A DNA stretch of 22,500 nt. It comes from Glandiceps talaboti (taxonomy: Eukaryota > Hemichordata > Enteropneusta > Spengelidae). The stretch covers positions 25,101,563-25,124,062 of the forward strand of contig NC_135557.1 of NCBI RefSeq assembly GCF_964340395.1, given 5' to 3'. The translations under genes were made by a program, and so were the position numbers. The notes below the pieces were generated by a model. That model saw only the letters and a list, made by a program, of their open reading frames with translations, was not told the DNA's origin and made no database searches. Positions 1-10,070 of the stretch are shown here, one piece after another. Position 1 is the stretch's first letter. The number at the start of each line of letters is the position of its first letter.

Positions 1-532
1 GATTGTAATATGTATGCATATCTTTTGGACGTAATTCCATCAATACAAATCGTCATTAACACAGGAAGACATTGATTTCATTTCAGTTCTATTTGGCTTG
101 TGTTGTTCAAATGCTTTATCTTAGTACACTGAACTATCGATTTCTCTTAAAACAAACGTCTTACACAAAATGATTTCCTCTAACCAAAATTGATTACTTA
201 ATTTCAAATTCGGTTTTATGGCATCTCAAGACTTTGAAATATTGATAATGTTGATGGTGATATAACCATAAGGCCTGAGGTCACCAATCACGAGAACTCA
301 ACAGCTGTTCATCAATACCTTCATAGTGATGTCTACATCTGTTCCAATTGATTATTTTAAGACATTAACTTGTCTCTGGTAATTTAAATTCAGGAATTGA
401 CGATTGGAAAGAGAAGACCTGACGTTAGCTAAATCTGTACAATATATATCATTATATACGTAAGCCGAATAGTTACAATTTAAAGCGGTAAATAGATTTA
501 GACTCCTTTGCAATTGTGGACACAATGAGTTT

Positions 533-534
<2 letters not shown>
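1..534. other. Non-coding stretch, nothing recognised
   Basis: AT-rich DNA with stop codons frequent in all frames. I see no conserved protein segment, RNA gene, terminal inverted repeat or tandem array here. It may be intergenic or intronic. Confidence 0.5.
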
Positions 535-587
<53 letters not shown>

Positions 588-773
588 ACACATACATACA
601 TACGTACGTACGTACGTACTTACGTACTTACGTCCGTGCGTTCGTTCGTGCGTGCGTGCGTGCGTGCGTGCGTACGTACGTACGTACATACACACACACA
701 TACACACACACATACATACATACATACATACATACATACATACATACATACATACATACATACATACATACAT
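535..773. repeat. Compound microsatellite (CA)n-(CGTA)n-(CGTG)n-(CATA)n
   Basis: The block starts with an uninterrupted CA run (about 536-582). It passes through CATA and CGTA units (591-628), a CpG-rich CGTG/CGTA core (about 634-688), a second CA stretch, and ends in a pure CATA run (about 710-773). Nearly every step alternates pyrimidine and purine; exceptions are a few CTTA, GTCC and GTTCG interruptions. Apparent open frames across it (His-Thr-Tyr-Ile or Met-Tyr-Val-Cys repeats) come from the repeat and are not genes. Confidence 0.97.
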
Positions 774-820
774 GCGTCACCTGTGTTAATCAGTAAAGTT
801 TTGTATGAGATCATGTGGGA

Positions 821-958
821 TCTAGTCTTGCTGGTAGACCTCCGGGCTTTCTTCCTATACGATAAATTGAGGGCGGAACGTCTGACCTCTGAATTCCATC
901 TTCACTAAAGCTTGTCGTAATGTATAGGAAGAAAGCCCGAAGGTCTAGCAACTAGACT
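821..958. repeat. Foldback (inverted-repeat) element, about 138 bp
   Basis: The left arm (821-860) and right arm (922-958) are inverted copies. Both contain GGGCTTTCTTCCTATAC preceded by a TAGACC-type stretch, with one mismatch and short indels further out. About 61 bp of unrelated sequence separates the arms. The structure fits a small non-autonomous DNA transposon (MITE) or foldback element. I could not find a clear target-site duplication. It begins about 50 bp after the preceding microsatellite. Confidence 0.75.
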
Positions 959-1531
959 GTGTGCTATCTTGCTACATGCAAAATATTTTCTGATATCTCT
1001 CTGTAGGTTGATCATGATGTGTATGTGTAGAGATAGGAGTTGACACAAGTAAGGCTTTTCTTCTCGGTCACCGAAAACAAGAAACTAGAAAACCACTGTA
1101 CAGCTGAGTAGACCTGATTGTAAAAACTATACACCGCATGCTCACTTATTGTCCCCAGGATAACGACAAGATCTAATGAAGCTTTAAATGAACGTGGAAA
1201 GAAAGTCGATAGTCTGTGAAGAAGAGACAGTGTGGTTTTGAATGAAGTGATGACAAATGTATGTCAATAACTTATTCAGGTTGATTGAACAATCAGAAAT
1301 CATATTAGTCGCTTCGGCGCTTTGAAAACTATATTACTTTAACATTATTTACACCATTCCATTGATGAGGAGCATTTCAGATGAATATTACATTTGCATC
1401 ATTGAACGTACAGTTGATTTCAGAAAGTACAACATATACACAGACAAACGCATACCCACAGACAGGCAGATAAATTTCAAAAACTATTTAGGACTATTAA
1501 CTAGAGATGATTATGCAATCGTTATTCATAT
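959..1531. other. Non-coding stretch, nothing recognised
   Basis: No open frame of note, no tandem array and no inverted repeat pair was seen here. The sequence is AT-rich and ends at the TTA flank of the next transposable element. Confidence 0.45.
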
Positions 1532-1534
1532 TTA

Positions 1535-2311
1535 GGGAGCCTTCAGTAATGGGGAAGAGGGGCAGGTGAATTGGGGAATGACTCATATTTTTGCAAATAC
1601 ATTCACAATGGAGGACCATGTTTTAGGAAACTAGGGAATAAGAGGAATGTCGTACTTTAAATTGATACATAGTTAATGGTTAATTTGCATTATTTTATTA
1701 TTTTGGTATTTGGTATCCCACCGCTGCTACCACATCCTCATCCCATTATTGTAAGATCCCAACACTGTCACCATTGTCTAACAGTATATCATGTAGTCCA
1801 TATCAGTTGTTAGCTGTAGAGTGAGGAAACGATTTCGTCTCTCAGGGGAAAAGTGAAAGACGTTTTCTAAAGATAAGATAATGTAGTGGGACAGGGATGT
1901 TGATCTTGGTCATGACAACGTTGGTACTGTCTCCATCTAGTCTTTGGGAGTTCTGGCCTTCAGTTCTGCCATTTGGATCAAAGTATGGTACTAAATGACG
2001 ATACAAATTCACTCTGATGGTGGTAGTGGTGTGGTGGAAACAACGAATATATATCATTATCAATGCGGTGGGAAATTCCTAACAATGGAATCTGAAACTC
2101 GTGTCCCTTTCGATATCTGAGATCATTTTATCACATTTTTAAAACAACCAAATAATTATACAACAAGGAGGATCATGTCTTACAGAAATGAACTTGAAGA
2201 AGGGTGGCTTTTTAGAGAACAGAAACGGGGGAGGGTCACTGTTTACGCAACAGACTGGATTTGATTCACCCGACTCTTCCCCCCCCCCGCTTCTAATTAC
2301 TGAAGTTTCCC
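1535..2311. mobile_element. Non-autonomous TIR DNA transposon, element A (PIF/Harbinger-like by its TTA flanks)
   Basis: The left end reads GGGAGCCTTCAGTAAT. The inverted right end, read on the minus strand, is GGGAAACTTCAGTAAT. Each is followed by G-rich sequence (GGGGAAGAGGGG on the left; a run of 10 C on the + strand on the right). Both termini abut TTA (1532-1534 and 2312-2314), which fits a 3-bp TTA target-site duplication of the kind PIF/Harbinger elements make. Subterminal units resembling GGGGTCATnnTTTT recur in the same orientation near both ends. No transposase is recognisable; a 73-codon minus-strand frame at 1842-2063 resembles nothing I know. The right end aligns with that of element B (16201-16984). 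The superfamily call is inference from flank length only. Confidence 0.72.
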
Positions 2312-2314
2312 TTA

Positions 2315-2769
2315 TTTTGTCGCGCTTTAATTACTTCAAAGATTCGTGATCTCTGAGAAGTACTCGCCTTAAGCTTACCAAAACAATTTGCCCATGGGGT
2401 TGCATGCGTGACTGCGATGTTAACCCTAAATGACGAGGATGGCTCTGAACATTTGATACTTTGATACGCCTTCTGGTATCATTGCATTACAAGCCACAAA
2501 GGCATACTTTCAAGTTATTTTTAACGTCTATCTATGTTGCGCATCAATCACTGCATGCAGAAATCATGGTTGCTAGGGAATGTATTAGACTTTCACTCAC
2601 AGTACTGTTTTAGGCTATTCAAATATTACAAATACTAATACTGTGTAATGAATACGTGTATTGTTGATACAGTATTGCCTGATCAGAAATGTAATGGTAA
2701 ATAAATCGATGAATTTGTGGTTCTTTGAGTTATCTCCTTCTCATTGAATTGATAACATTTCTTGCTCAT
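2315..2769. other. Non-coding stretch, nothing recognised
   Basis: No conserved coding segment or structural element was seen between element A and the T/G-rich tandem block. Confidence 0.4.
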
Positions 2770-2879
2770 TTTTGTTTGTCTGTTTGTTCGTTTGTTTGGC
2801 TGTACGTACGTATGTCTGTCTGTTTGTTTGTCGGTTTGTTTGTTGGTTGGTTGGTTGGTTGGTTAGTTTGTTTGTTTAT
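2770..2879. repeat. Imperfect (GTTT)n/(TCTG)n/(GGTT)n tetranucleotide tract
   Basis: The tract is T/G-rich and built from interleaved GTTT, TGTC and GTAC units, then a purer GGTT run (about 2843-2864) and GTTT again. It is a degraded compound microsatellite with no coding meaning. Confidence 0.9.
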
Positions 2880-2929
2880 TCGCTTTAAATAATCTTATAA
2901 TACATTGAGTTCAATAAACGCTTTACTCC

Positions 2930-3093
2930 AGTGAAAAGTTACTGTATTGAGTAGACTAACTACACATCTCAAAGTGAAAAGTTACTGTATTGAGTAGAGT
3001 ACACATCTCGAAGTGAAAAGTTACTGTATTGAGCAGAGTACACATCTCAAAGTGTAGAGTTACTCTATTGAATAGAGTACACGTCTCAAAGTG
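2930..3093. repeat. Minisatellite, 39-bp unit, four copies
   Basis: Units begin AGTGAAAAGTTACTGTATTG and end ACACATCTCAA. Copies start at 2930 (43 bp, with a 4-bp insertion), 2973, 3012 and 3051. The last copy is the most diverged (AGTGTAGAGTTACTC). Because 39 is a multiple of three, the minus strand stays open across the array and would encode a 13-residue repeat (HFEMCTLLNTVTF). Nothing else supports coding. Confidence 0.95.
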
Positions 3094-3249
3094 ATTGCAT
3101 GGTGATTCAGTTACAATACAACACTGAACGTGTACAAAGACAAGAAATAACACTGTTGATGACGTCATATACTCATACCTTGCTTTTTAAACTTATATAA
3201 CAGGAATCTGGTTTTCAGAGTACGCGTTTGCAGTTTTAGATGTGTGTCA

Positions 3250-3252
<3 letters not shown>

Positions 3253-3301
<49 letters not shown>
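3253..3301. repeat. (GT)n dinucleotide microsatellite
   Basis: An uninterrupted GT run of about 24 units. Poly Thr-His or Val-Cys readings across it are low-complexity artefacts. Confidence 0.97.
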
Positions 3302-3302
<1 letters not shown>

Positions 3303-3504
3303 CCGCGCATCTTTTTGTATCTATCCCTCTTTGTGGTGAAACGGACAGTAGTAAATCCGCAATGAAATAACAGACTCGCCTCCTTTCATTTTTAATGTAT
3401 GTATTGCTCTCCAAGCTGGTTGAGCACTCTACTTGGCGAAAGGAGACAGAAACTCTGTGTATATCTGTTTCTGTGTATCTAACTATATGTCTACATGTCT
3501 GGAG

Positions 3505-3660
3505 ATCCAAATGACTGCATCTACAAGTCTCTATACTTACCTGTCTGTTCGTCCATCTGAGTGCATCTACACGGTGCACGTATGTTAACTCTGTCAACCT
3601 GTCTGCCCGTCCATATCATTGCATCTACATGTCTATCTGTCGGAGTGTCTGTCGACGTTA
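3505..3660. repeat. Degenerate tandem repeat around a TGCATCTACA core
   Basis: TGCATCTACA recurs at 3516, 3562 and 3620. Each copy has CTGTCTG-like and GTCCAT-like sequence nearby. Spacing is uneven (46 and 58 bp), so this looks like an old diverged minisatellite grading into TCTG-type simple sequence. Confidence 0.5.
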
Positions 3661-5460
3661 TATCTCAAGAACGACCCCAAAATATGCATGTTCTTAATAG
3701 TTATCAAATACGGGTGGGACATGTTTGTGTGTTAATGTTGCATTTCAATGAAATATGAATTTGGTAATTAGGTAATATTTCAGTTCAGTTGAAATGCTAA
3801 CATCGTGTTCAGTCTGTTCTTTTACTCTTCCTAGGATGACGGTCCAATCTGAGGGCAGTCACAGTGAGGTGTATAGAAATCTAATAAAGCTTGCAACGAG
3901 ATCTCATACTACACCCACTACTCTCAGCAAAATGTTATTAGAAGGCTGTTAATTTGATTTCACTCACTTTATTTTGCGTCTTTTTATGATTTTGGCACCT
4001 AACTAGTCCAAATTGCTTTTTGTAAATGTCAGCAAATCAAAATCATTTGATGTCAATTGAGTATATTTAATTAACGGTACACGACAAGCGTCTGAATGTA
4101 AGTTATGTCGTAGAATATGAGGTGGCAGTAACTTACAAAGCTAACATGAGGAATATATGTGAAACGTTTTTTATATTTATAGAGTCAATGAATGGTCACA
4201 GAAGTGTTATTGTTTATTTTATTGTGTGCTGAAATATTTTACATCAATACAAATACTAATACATTTTAAATGATAGCTAAAATTCATATGTCAGGTAAAT
4301 ACATCTTATTGTATAAGCTTTGGTTAGCAAAAATAAGGTTTGTCTGGCTTGCTTTTTGTGGCCGTTTTGTCGCTGCTCAGAAACCACCTATATATCACCG
4401 TGTAGACTCATATTTTTCCAGTGTTATACCATTTGGTTTACATGATAAACACGTACTTACAAACAAATCATGTCATATTTACATCAATCTGTGCTTGCAA
4501 TCATAAAATTACTCTTTAGCTTTGACAGGTTTACGTATACACAGTGTCATTAAAATGTTGGTGTTAATGAATGTTTTGATACACCTAAACACTTTCATGA
4601 AATTCAGTTCATTTCGTAAATGAGATGCTGTCAGATCTGACCGTTACTAAATGATTATTTCACATTAAATATGTAATTGAGTAAAGAAACACAAAACTCA
4701 TTTATACAACAGTAATAAAATTCAGATTTCTCTATCTATATTCGTGAATGGACATTTTATTTGGCGTCCTTCCCTTTCTTCACGATAGCTATCGTTTTTA
4801 CTTTCAGAACACGATGTTAGCAACATTTATCGTCAAACCTGGGTGGTAAACACAAGAATATTACAATGCCAAAGTAATAAATTGTAATGGAATTTTACGA
4901 TTCTAAAATGAATTCTATCAAAAACTAATTTGATTATGTTCACATTAAAGCACAGAGATGGCATTTCAATATCACTGCCTGTACTTCGGATCCTTACATA
5001 TTTGTTATCGATTTCGGCAAACACCGTAAAGGTTAATATAAAACATGTCGTTCAGTGAGCAACATCTGCAACAGATATACCATTAACTCGTTTAGTTCGG
5101 TTTTACTGTCGGCTAGTGAATATGTTCTTCGAGAATAATGACCCCTGTTCCCCGATGCTCATCAGTAGGCAACATATAGTATCTTGGAATTCATATAAGG
5201 TGTAAATAAATCATGTTGACGAAATACTTTGTTGCAATATATAGTAAACTTTAACTGAACTGCTAGCTAGTGAATACGTGTTCAAAGAATACGCCTTTGA
5301 GGCACTTGTCCATGTATCTGACATATTATCACTGTATGCATGTATATATTTATAAGACTACATAATATGATACACGGCGTATTTCAGTTCACGTTTCGTT
5401 CACTTGCACTTGTCACACAATATTGTGAACTGCCTTATGGGTACAGAAAAATTAGTTCAT
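3661..5460. other. 1.8 kb non-coding stretch
   Basis: AT-rich sequence with no recognisable exon. The longest open frames (for example 4270-4506 on +, 4833-5024 on -) resemble no family I know and have no supporting splice or promoter context. The only structural item is a perfect 14-bp palindrome, ACGATAGCTATCGT, at 4782-4795. Confidence 0.45.
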
Positions 5461-5461
5461 A

Positions 5462-5522
5462 TCACGTGATCACATCGTTATGACATCCTCAAACAGTTAT
5501 TCAAAATGGCGCATGTAATGCC
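5462..5522. promoter_or_regulatory. E-box (TCACGTGA) and YY1-like (AAAATGGCGC) motif pair
   Basis: TCACGTGA at 5462-5469 is a palindromic CACGTG E-box with the flanks favoured by USF/MITF-type bHLH-ZIP factors. AAAATGGCGC at 5513-5522 resembles the YY1 core AAnATGGCG. Both lie just upstream of the CTCF-like site and about 450 bp upstream of a TATA box. Short motifs occur by chance; their grouping is the only support. Confidence 0.35.
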
Positions 5523-5536
5523 TAGCTCTTTCTTAG

Positions 5537-5555
5537 CCACTAGGTGGCGCTGCAG
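5537..5555 (+). promoter_or_regulatory. Near-consensus CTCF-type site
   Basis: The sequence CCACTAGGTGGCGCTGCAG matches the bilaterian CTCF core pattern (CCAnnAGRKGGCRC) across its most constrained positions, and the nearby bases also fit. CTCF is conserved across bilaterians and marks insulators, domain borders and some promoters. Here the site sits between the E-box/YY1 pair and a candidate TATA promoter. Function is inferred from the motif alone. Confidence 0.5.
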
Positions 5556-5957
5556 TACAGTATACTATTCATTGAGGAATGTGCCCACTCGTATGACATG
5601 GACAAGTCATGGTTACAATTGTATATATGTTCAATATGAATGATTAACGAATAATGATACACAACAGTCATCCTGGCAGCATGTGGTGTAGCATAAGTGG
5701 TTTCCATAACAACTTAAAAATAATTCTTTAAGTTGAGTTTACCTTTACGTAGTTACCTTTATACTCACTGAATCTACTGTTATGACAAGATTAATGATAT
5801 AATAATGCATACTATGATTACTTCATCAGCATTGTCTGTACATATTCAAGTAAGATCTCAGGTTTTACGTTATAACCATGGTGATGTTGGTAAATGCAAT
5901 GTACAATAGCTTCGCTACAACAGTGCCGACGAGATTACAATCGACATGTGAATGCTT

Positions 5958-6087
5958 TATAAAAGGCAGTTACGCGTACACTAAAAGAACACACATCGGT
6001 GATCTTATCAACTAGAAAACGACTTCCTTTCTAGGAAGCAAGCCTGCAGCATCGGTGACACTGCTTGTTTTGTAGCATCGGGTAGGT
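5958..6087 (+). promoter_or_regulatory. Candidate core promoter and non-coding first exon
   Basis: TATAAAAGG (from 5958) is a textbook TATA box. A start site about 30 bp downstream would fall in the AACACACAT stretch (about 5988-5996). The following roughly 90 bp contains no ATG and ends in two overlapping splice donors, GG/GTAGGT (GT at 6082) and TAG/GTAAAC (GT at 6086). That arrangement fits a 5'-untranslated first exon. No downstream coding exon was recognised in the window, so this could belong to a gene with distant exons, to a non-coding RNA, or be a chance match. Confidence 0.33.
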
Positions 6088-8815
6088 AAACAGAAATAAA
6101 ATATTTAGTTTTCAACAATACTACAGCACTGATTCCATACAATAGAGGGGGCAAGTAATTAAAGAATATTTAAAATCACATTGGAAATAAGGAAATACTA
6201 AAACAATTCTTAGATAATTAGGAAATATCACGGTAGATTCAGTAGGACACATGTACATATAAAATATACCATTTATTACAGGTAATGTTTTCAAATATGA
6301 AATTAGTTGTTCCATCTAAGGGAATAAAGTATACATGGCGAGGTAAAAAACGAGATCAGATTTAACGTGAAAATACAGGTATTGAACTAGTGTTGAACTG
6401 GTGTTGTTACACAAGCAAACATGGTATCTCTGTACTTGATACTTAGCAGACAGTGTGTATAGAGCCATTGGTGTCTCGTATTATTGGAAATATGATAGTA
6501 TTTGCATTTGCAGTTGGTGCATACATCTTACATCACCTTGATATGATATTACTAGCAAGACATGTATTATTCAAATCCTATACAAAATAAACAAGGCAAT
6601 GACGCATTGTATGTGGATTCCTTACATGGTTGAACTTGGTGAACAAAACATAAAAGGTGGAGTTCCTTCTTTCTGTGGGATTTAATAGATTTTCCATGAC
6701 CAAAAAGCAATTTATTAATCTCGACAAACATCAGTGACGTCAAACATAGGATTAATGGTAACGAAATATGTAATATCAAAGCTGTACAGATGGTATATCA
6801 TATTCTCGTATGAACGTCTTGCACTGATATATAATTCATATCAACATCTATTTAGACTTCAGGCTACCAACATTGGTTTATGTTATATAGTGTATATACT
6901 GGAGGTGTGAAAAGGTAATAATTAGCTTCAATACATGTAGATTCAAGTGTGAAAATACTTGTCAGTTATGTACATCTAACTGTCCACCTTCTGTGATGAT
7001 GTCACTGTAGATTGGTGCAATGTCAGATTTTCCTATATTTGACTCAAGTGACGAATTTTTGACTTTGATGTACGTGGTCTCCAACAATATTATTTTATTC
7101 ATTATTTGTTCACTGTCGATAATCGTGACTGATTTTGAAGTTAGTTCTGGAGGTTGATAGCCACTTTCAGCATCTGTTGGCCAATTGCTGATTTATATTT
7201 CTTGTTGTTCCTCAAATCGCTCTTTTATTGACATGCTGGTTTCCCTAGTATATCACACTTCCACTTTACTCAACACCGCAACAGCAAATTATGATCATTC
7301 TGTCCGATCCAGGTAGACAGTGGAGAAGGACAAATGATTTCTTCAAACCATGTATGTTTCTCATTCTAAAGTGGAAGAATGTTTTACCATCTCACAACAC
7401 TTTTTGAATAACACGTGGCCGTTACGTAGTGTGAACGTTGACAATCAAATAGTCTTACACATGACTTTACTGTTCATGTTAATGTATTAAGGAAAATGTA
7501 AATCTATCAATTGTTCTATGGAATCGTTTTAAAAACAAAACGTGTGAAAAGGTTATTAAAATTAAGTCTTTGTAGAATATGGTATGGCCGTTGAATACAA
7601 GAGTTAACCCTGTAGGCAAATATATAATGGTTGAATATCTCTTTGGAAACAACACTGTAAAATTTGTACACTGTAATACTGTCCATATTCTAACTTTGGA
7701 GCGCTTTGAATCACTTTGATTTTCAGGGACATTTGCCACAGAGGTGCATTTTTCCCGAAGCAAGTTTTTAGTATTTGAAAACAGGCGAACGGTGATAGAT
7801 AATCCAACTTATATAGGCAACATAACAAATACACCGAAAATTGTTATTGTATATTTCCATCATGTAATTAAAATTGGAAAGTATAAAGTATACCAGGGGT
7901 TTCTCTATTCTCATTGCTCATGGTCACGTAATTTGTGTATTGAACATAATCCAAAGCAATCATCTTTCAAGATATTTCAATTCTTAAGGGTAAGTGAGTG
8001 AATGTTTACGGTTGCGGATACAGGCAATCAGCAACTACGAATTGTAGTCCCCATATTTTAACTAAAGAAATTAGAGGAAATGTAATTCAGTATATTCAAA
8101 GCAACAGATTATTTGATTTGAACGAAGAAAAAGTCCTGGACGATAGATTCCCAACAATGAAAGACGACATAACGAAGCGTGTGCATCGTGCTGTACTCGT
8201 TTCTATAGTTTAATCAAACACGAAATAATATAATACAGATTACCATCAAATCATTCACGAAAGAAATACAATACAATAAGAAAGTATAGCACAACTTTTC
8301 TTTTAAAGTAAATCAAATTATATACAGTATATATAAGATATGAAAAGGAGAGACGAATGAGCAGAGGTGACTTTTTGTGTCATCATATCCTTGCCTTAAC
8401 AGGGAGGAAAGTATTTAGGCACAAAAGAAATGCAAATATTAATCTTACTAGAAGCATAGAAATATTGGTCATAGATATAATATATCGATAAGAAGACATC
8501 ATTGCACAAGTAGATGATCTAGAAAAACCTTGTGAGTTCACATTAAAAGGCACATCCCAAGATTTTAAATTTAAAATGGAAGTGATTTGTAATCTACTCA
8601 TGATGCGTTTCCAAAAATGTCTTAAGACACATTGCAGTCTGCAGTGATATGTGATATATGCATTAGGTATTGTTATGCTATATGCGGTAAGTTGAGTTAG
8701 GTTTGAAATTGTAAGACATCAAAAGATTAATATTAAAGCTCCAAGCTACATTTGCAGTAAAAATGTTGTGGTCTTCATTCCAACTGTTTTCTACTGCTAA
8801 TGGAATACGGGTAAC
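6088..8815. other. 2.7 kb non-coding stretch
   Basis: AT-rich DNA without recognisable exons, TIR elements or arrays. Open frames of 60-95 codons (for example 7479-7763 on -, 7744-8001 and 7998-8213 on +) have no recognisable domain and AT-biased composition like their surroundings. If the candidate promoter at 5958 is real, this could be intron. Confidence 0.45.
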
Positions 8816-9070
8816 GGGACAACTGCCCCCCGGACAACTGCAACCCCAGACAATTGCCCCCAAATGACAGCTGCCCCCGGACAATTGCCCCCGAAGGACA
8901 ACTGCCCCCCCCGGACAACTGCCCCGAAGGACAACTGCCCCCGGACTACTGCCCCCGAACGAAAAAAAAGCTAGTGTTACAGATGAACGGGTTTGTCATT
9001 CATTAAAATGTCACCGTCGGCAACTTACCGCCGCAATTTGTGTACATTATACTCACTACATTCATGTTTT
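8816..9070 (+). repeat. MULE left terminal inverted repeat with GGACAACTGCCCCC minisatellite
   Basis: About nine imperfect units (GGACAACTGCCCCC, with GGACAATTG, AGACAATTG and GGACTACTG variants, some spaced by CGAA) fill 8816-8959. The unique inner part follows and matches the right repeat in inverted orientation through about CACTACATTCATGTTTT. The CAATTG and CAACTG cores make the array partly self-complementary. Confidence 0.85.
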
Positions 9071-9213
9071 TTTGTGGTTATGGATAGTACTTAATGTGTA
9101 TAACCTTGGTTTGTGATCTGAGGCCTAAGTAACAATGTTCTGCTACATGGGAACATGTGAATATATATCATACACAAACACAAACACGAAGTCATTTTTT
9201 TTACTGGAAAAGA

Positions 9214-9219
9214 TTTATT
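9214..9219 (-). terminator. Poly(A) signal AATAAA of the MULE transposase
   Basis: TTTATT on the + strand gives AATAAA on the minus strand, about 93 nt past the transposase stop codon (9312-9314). The spacing and strand fit the 3' end of the transposase transcript. Confidence 0.5.
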
Positions 9220-9311
9220 TTTTATCAGTTCAATACAAAATATACAGGTAACAAGATAGAAATCAAGTCAAAAGTAGAAAAAAATATTGAGACTCAGAAT
9301 GTACATGTATA

Positions 9312-9886
9312 TCAGAATTCGCGTAAGACTTTGGTGACAGTAAATGGTGACTCGGCTCGGTTTATCGTGATCAGCCAGTGTTTAAAACTTAAATTGTGGG
9401 CTATTCCCCGAAGAAAATCCAGCACGTGACGATTTTCAAAATCTTGCACTATTGCATGGATTCTGGTTGCAGCATCCTGATACCGTCGACGTTGTGTTTG
9501 CGCTGATTCACCGGCAATCATTTGGTTGATGACGACGTTGTTTAGTGCCTGCTCACGTTTCAGAATATTGAGAAATCGCCATATATTTAGGTGATGAGAA
9601 GCAACGTTAGCTTGCATTCTGCGGTGCCATCCCTCTATATCATTGATATGTTGTTGGTTCTTGGTAACTCGTCGTTGACTCGTCTATTCATGTTCCACAT
9701 TGTAATTGGGAAACGTGGGGGTCGTCACCCATTGCGTCTTGGTCTTCCAATGTAGTTACTTTCAAAATAATCAACTACCTGCTCAGCATCATTTGGCATA
9801 TTCTGAGCTAATGTCTCAAACTGACTTAAAACAAAAACACCTTCTAAATATTTGTGTAATAACTTAAACACGTCGATAATTGTTAA
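9312..9886 (-). pseudogene. MULE/FLYWCH-type transposase, C-terminal remnant (stop plus frameshift)
   Basis: Two minus-strand frames carry consecutive pieces of the conserved C-terminal region of animal Mutator-like transposases. Frame one (from 9886) includes YFESNYIGRPRR and, further on, LPRTNN. Frame two (from 9683) includes NDIEGWHRR, NIWRFL, LKREQ and FLRGIAHNLSF, then a TGA stop at 9312-9314. In-family order is preserved. Two lesions break it: an in-frame TGA at 9727-9725 (likely CGA to TGA) and a frameshift near 9660-9683. The first frame is preceded by TTCTCCTCTTTTAACCAG, an excellent 3' splice site (AG at 9887-9888), so this appears to be the last exon of an intron-containing transposase gene. 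The upstream exons with the DDE catalytic core are missing. The family call rests on remembered motif pattern, not a search. Confidence 0.82.
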
Positions 9887-9920
9887 CTGGTTAAAAGAGG
9901 AGAATAATGTTCCAGAAAAT

Positions 9921-10070
9921 TATGTGAATTACGGCGGTAAGTTAAATCATCATGCCGACATTTATGAATGACGTAACAGATAACAATAGAGTAAAACATG
10001 TGAATGTAGTGAATATAATGTACACAAATTGCGGCGGTAAGTTGCCGACGGTGTCTTTTTAATGAATGAC
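9921..10070. repeat. Internal duplication at the inner edge of the right MULE TIR
   Basis: The segment around 9921-9972 (AATTACGGCGGTAAGTT ... ATGAATGAC) is a diverged copy of 10021-10070 (AATTGCGGCGGTAAGTT ... ATGAATGAC), offset by about 100 bp in the same orientation. The left terminal repeat lacks this second copy, so the duplication is specific to the right end. Confidence 0.65.

Noticed and set aside
498-908. Long open frames over the CA/CATA array on both strands
   Set aside because: Tetranucleotide repeats without stops produce open frames in several phases; the translated products are pure low-complexity repeats.
1842-2063. Possible transposase fragment in element A
   Set aside because: The 73-codon frame has no recognisable transposase motif; kept only as part of a non-autonomous element.
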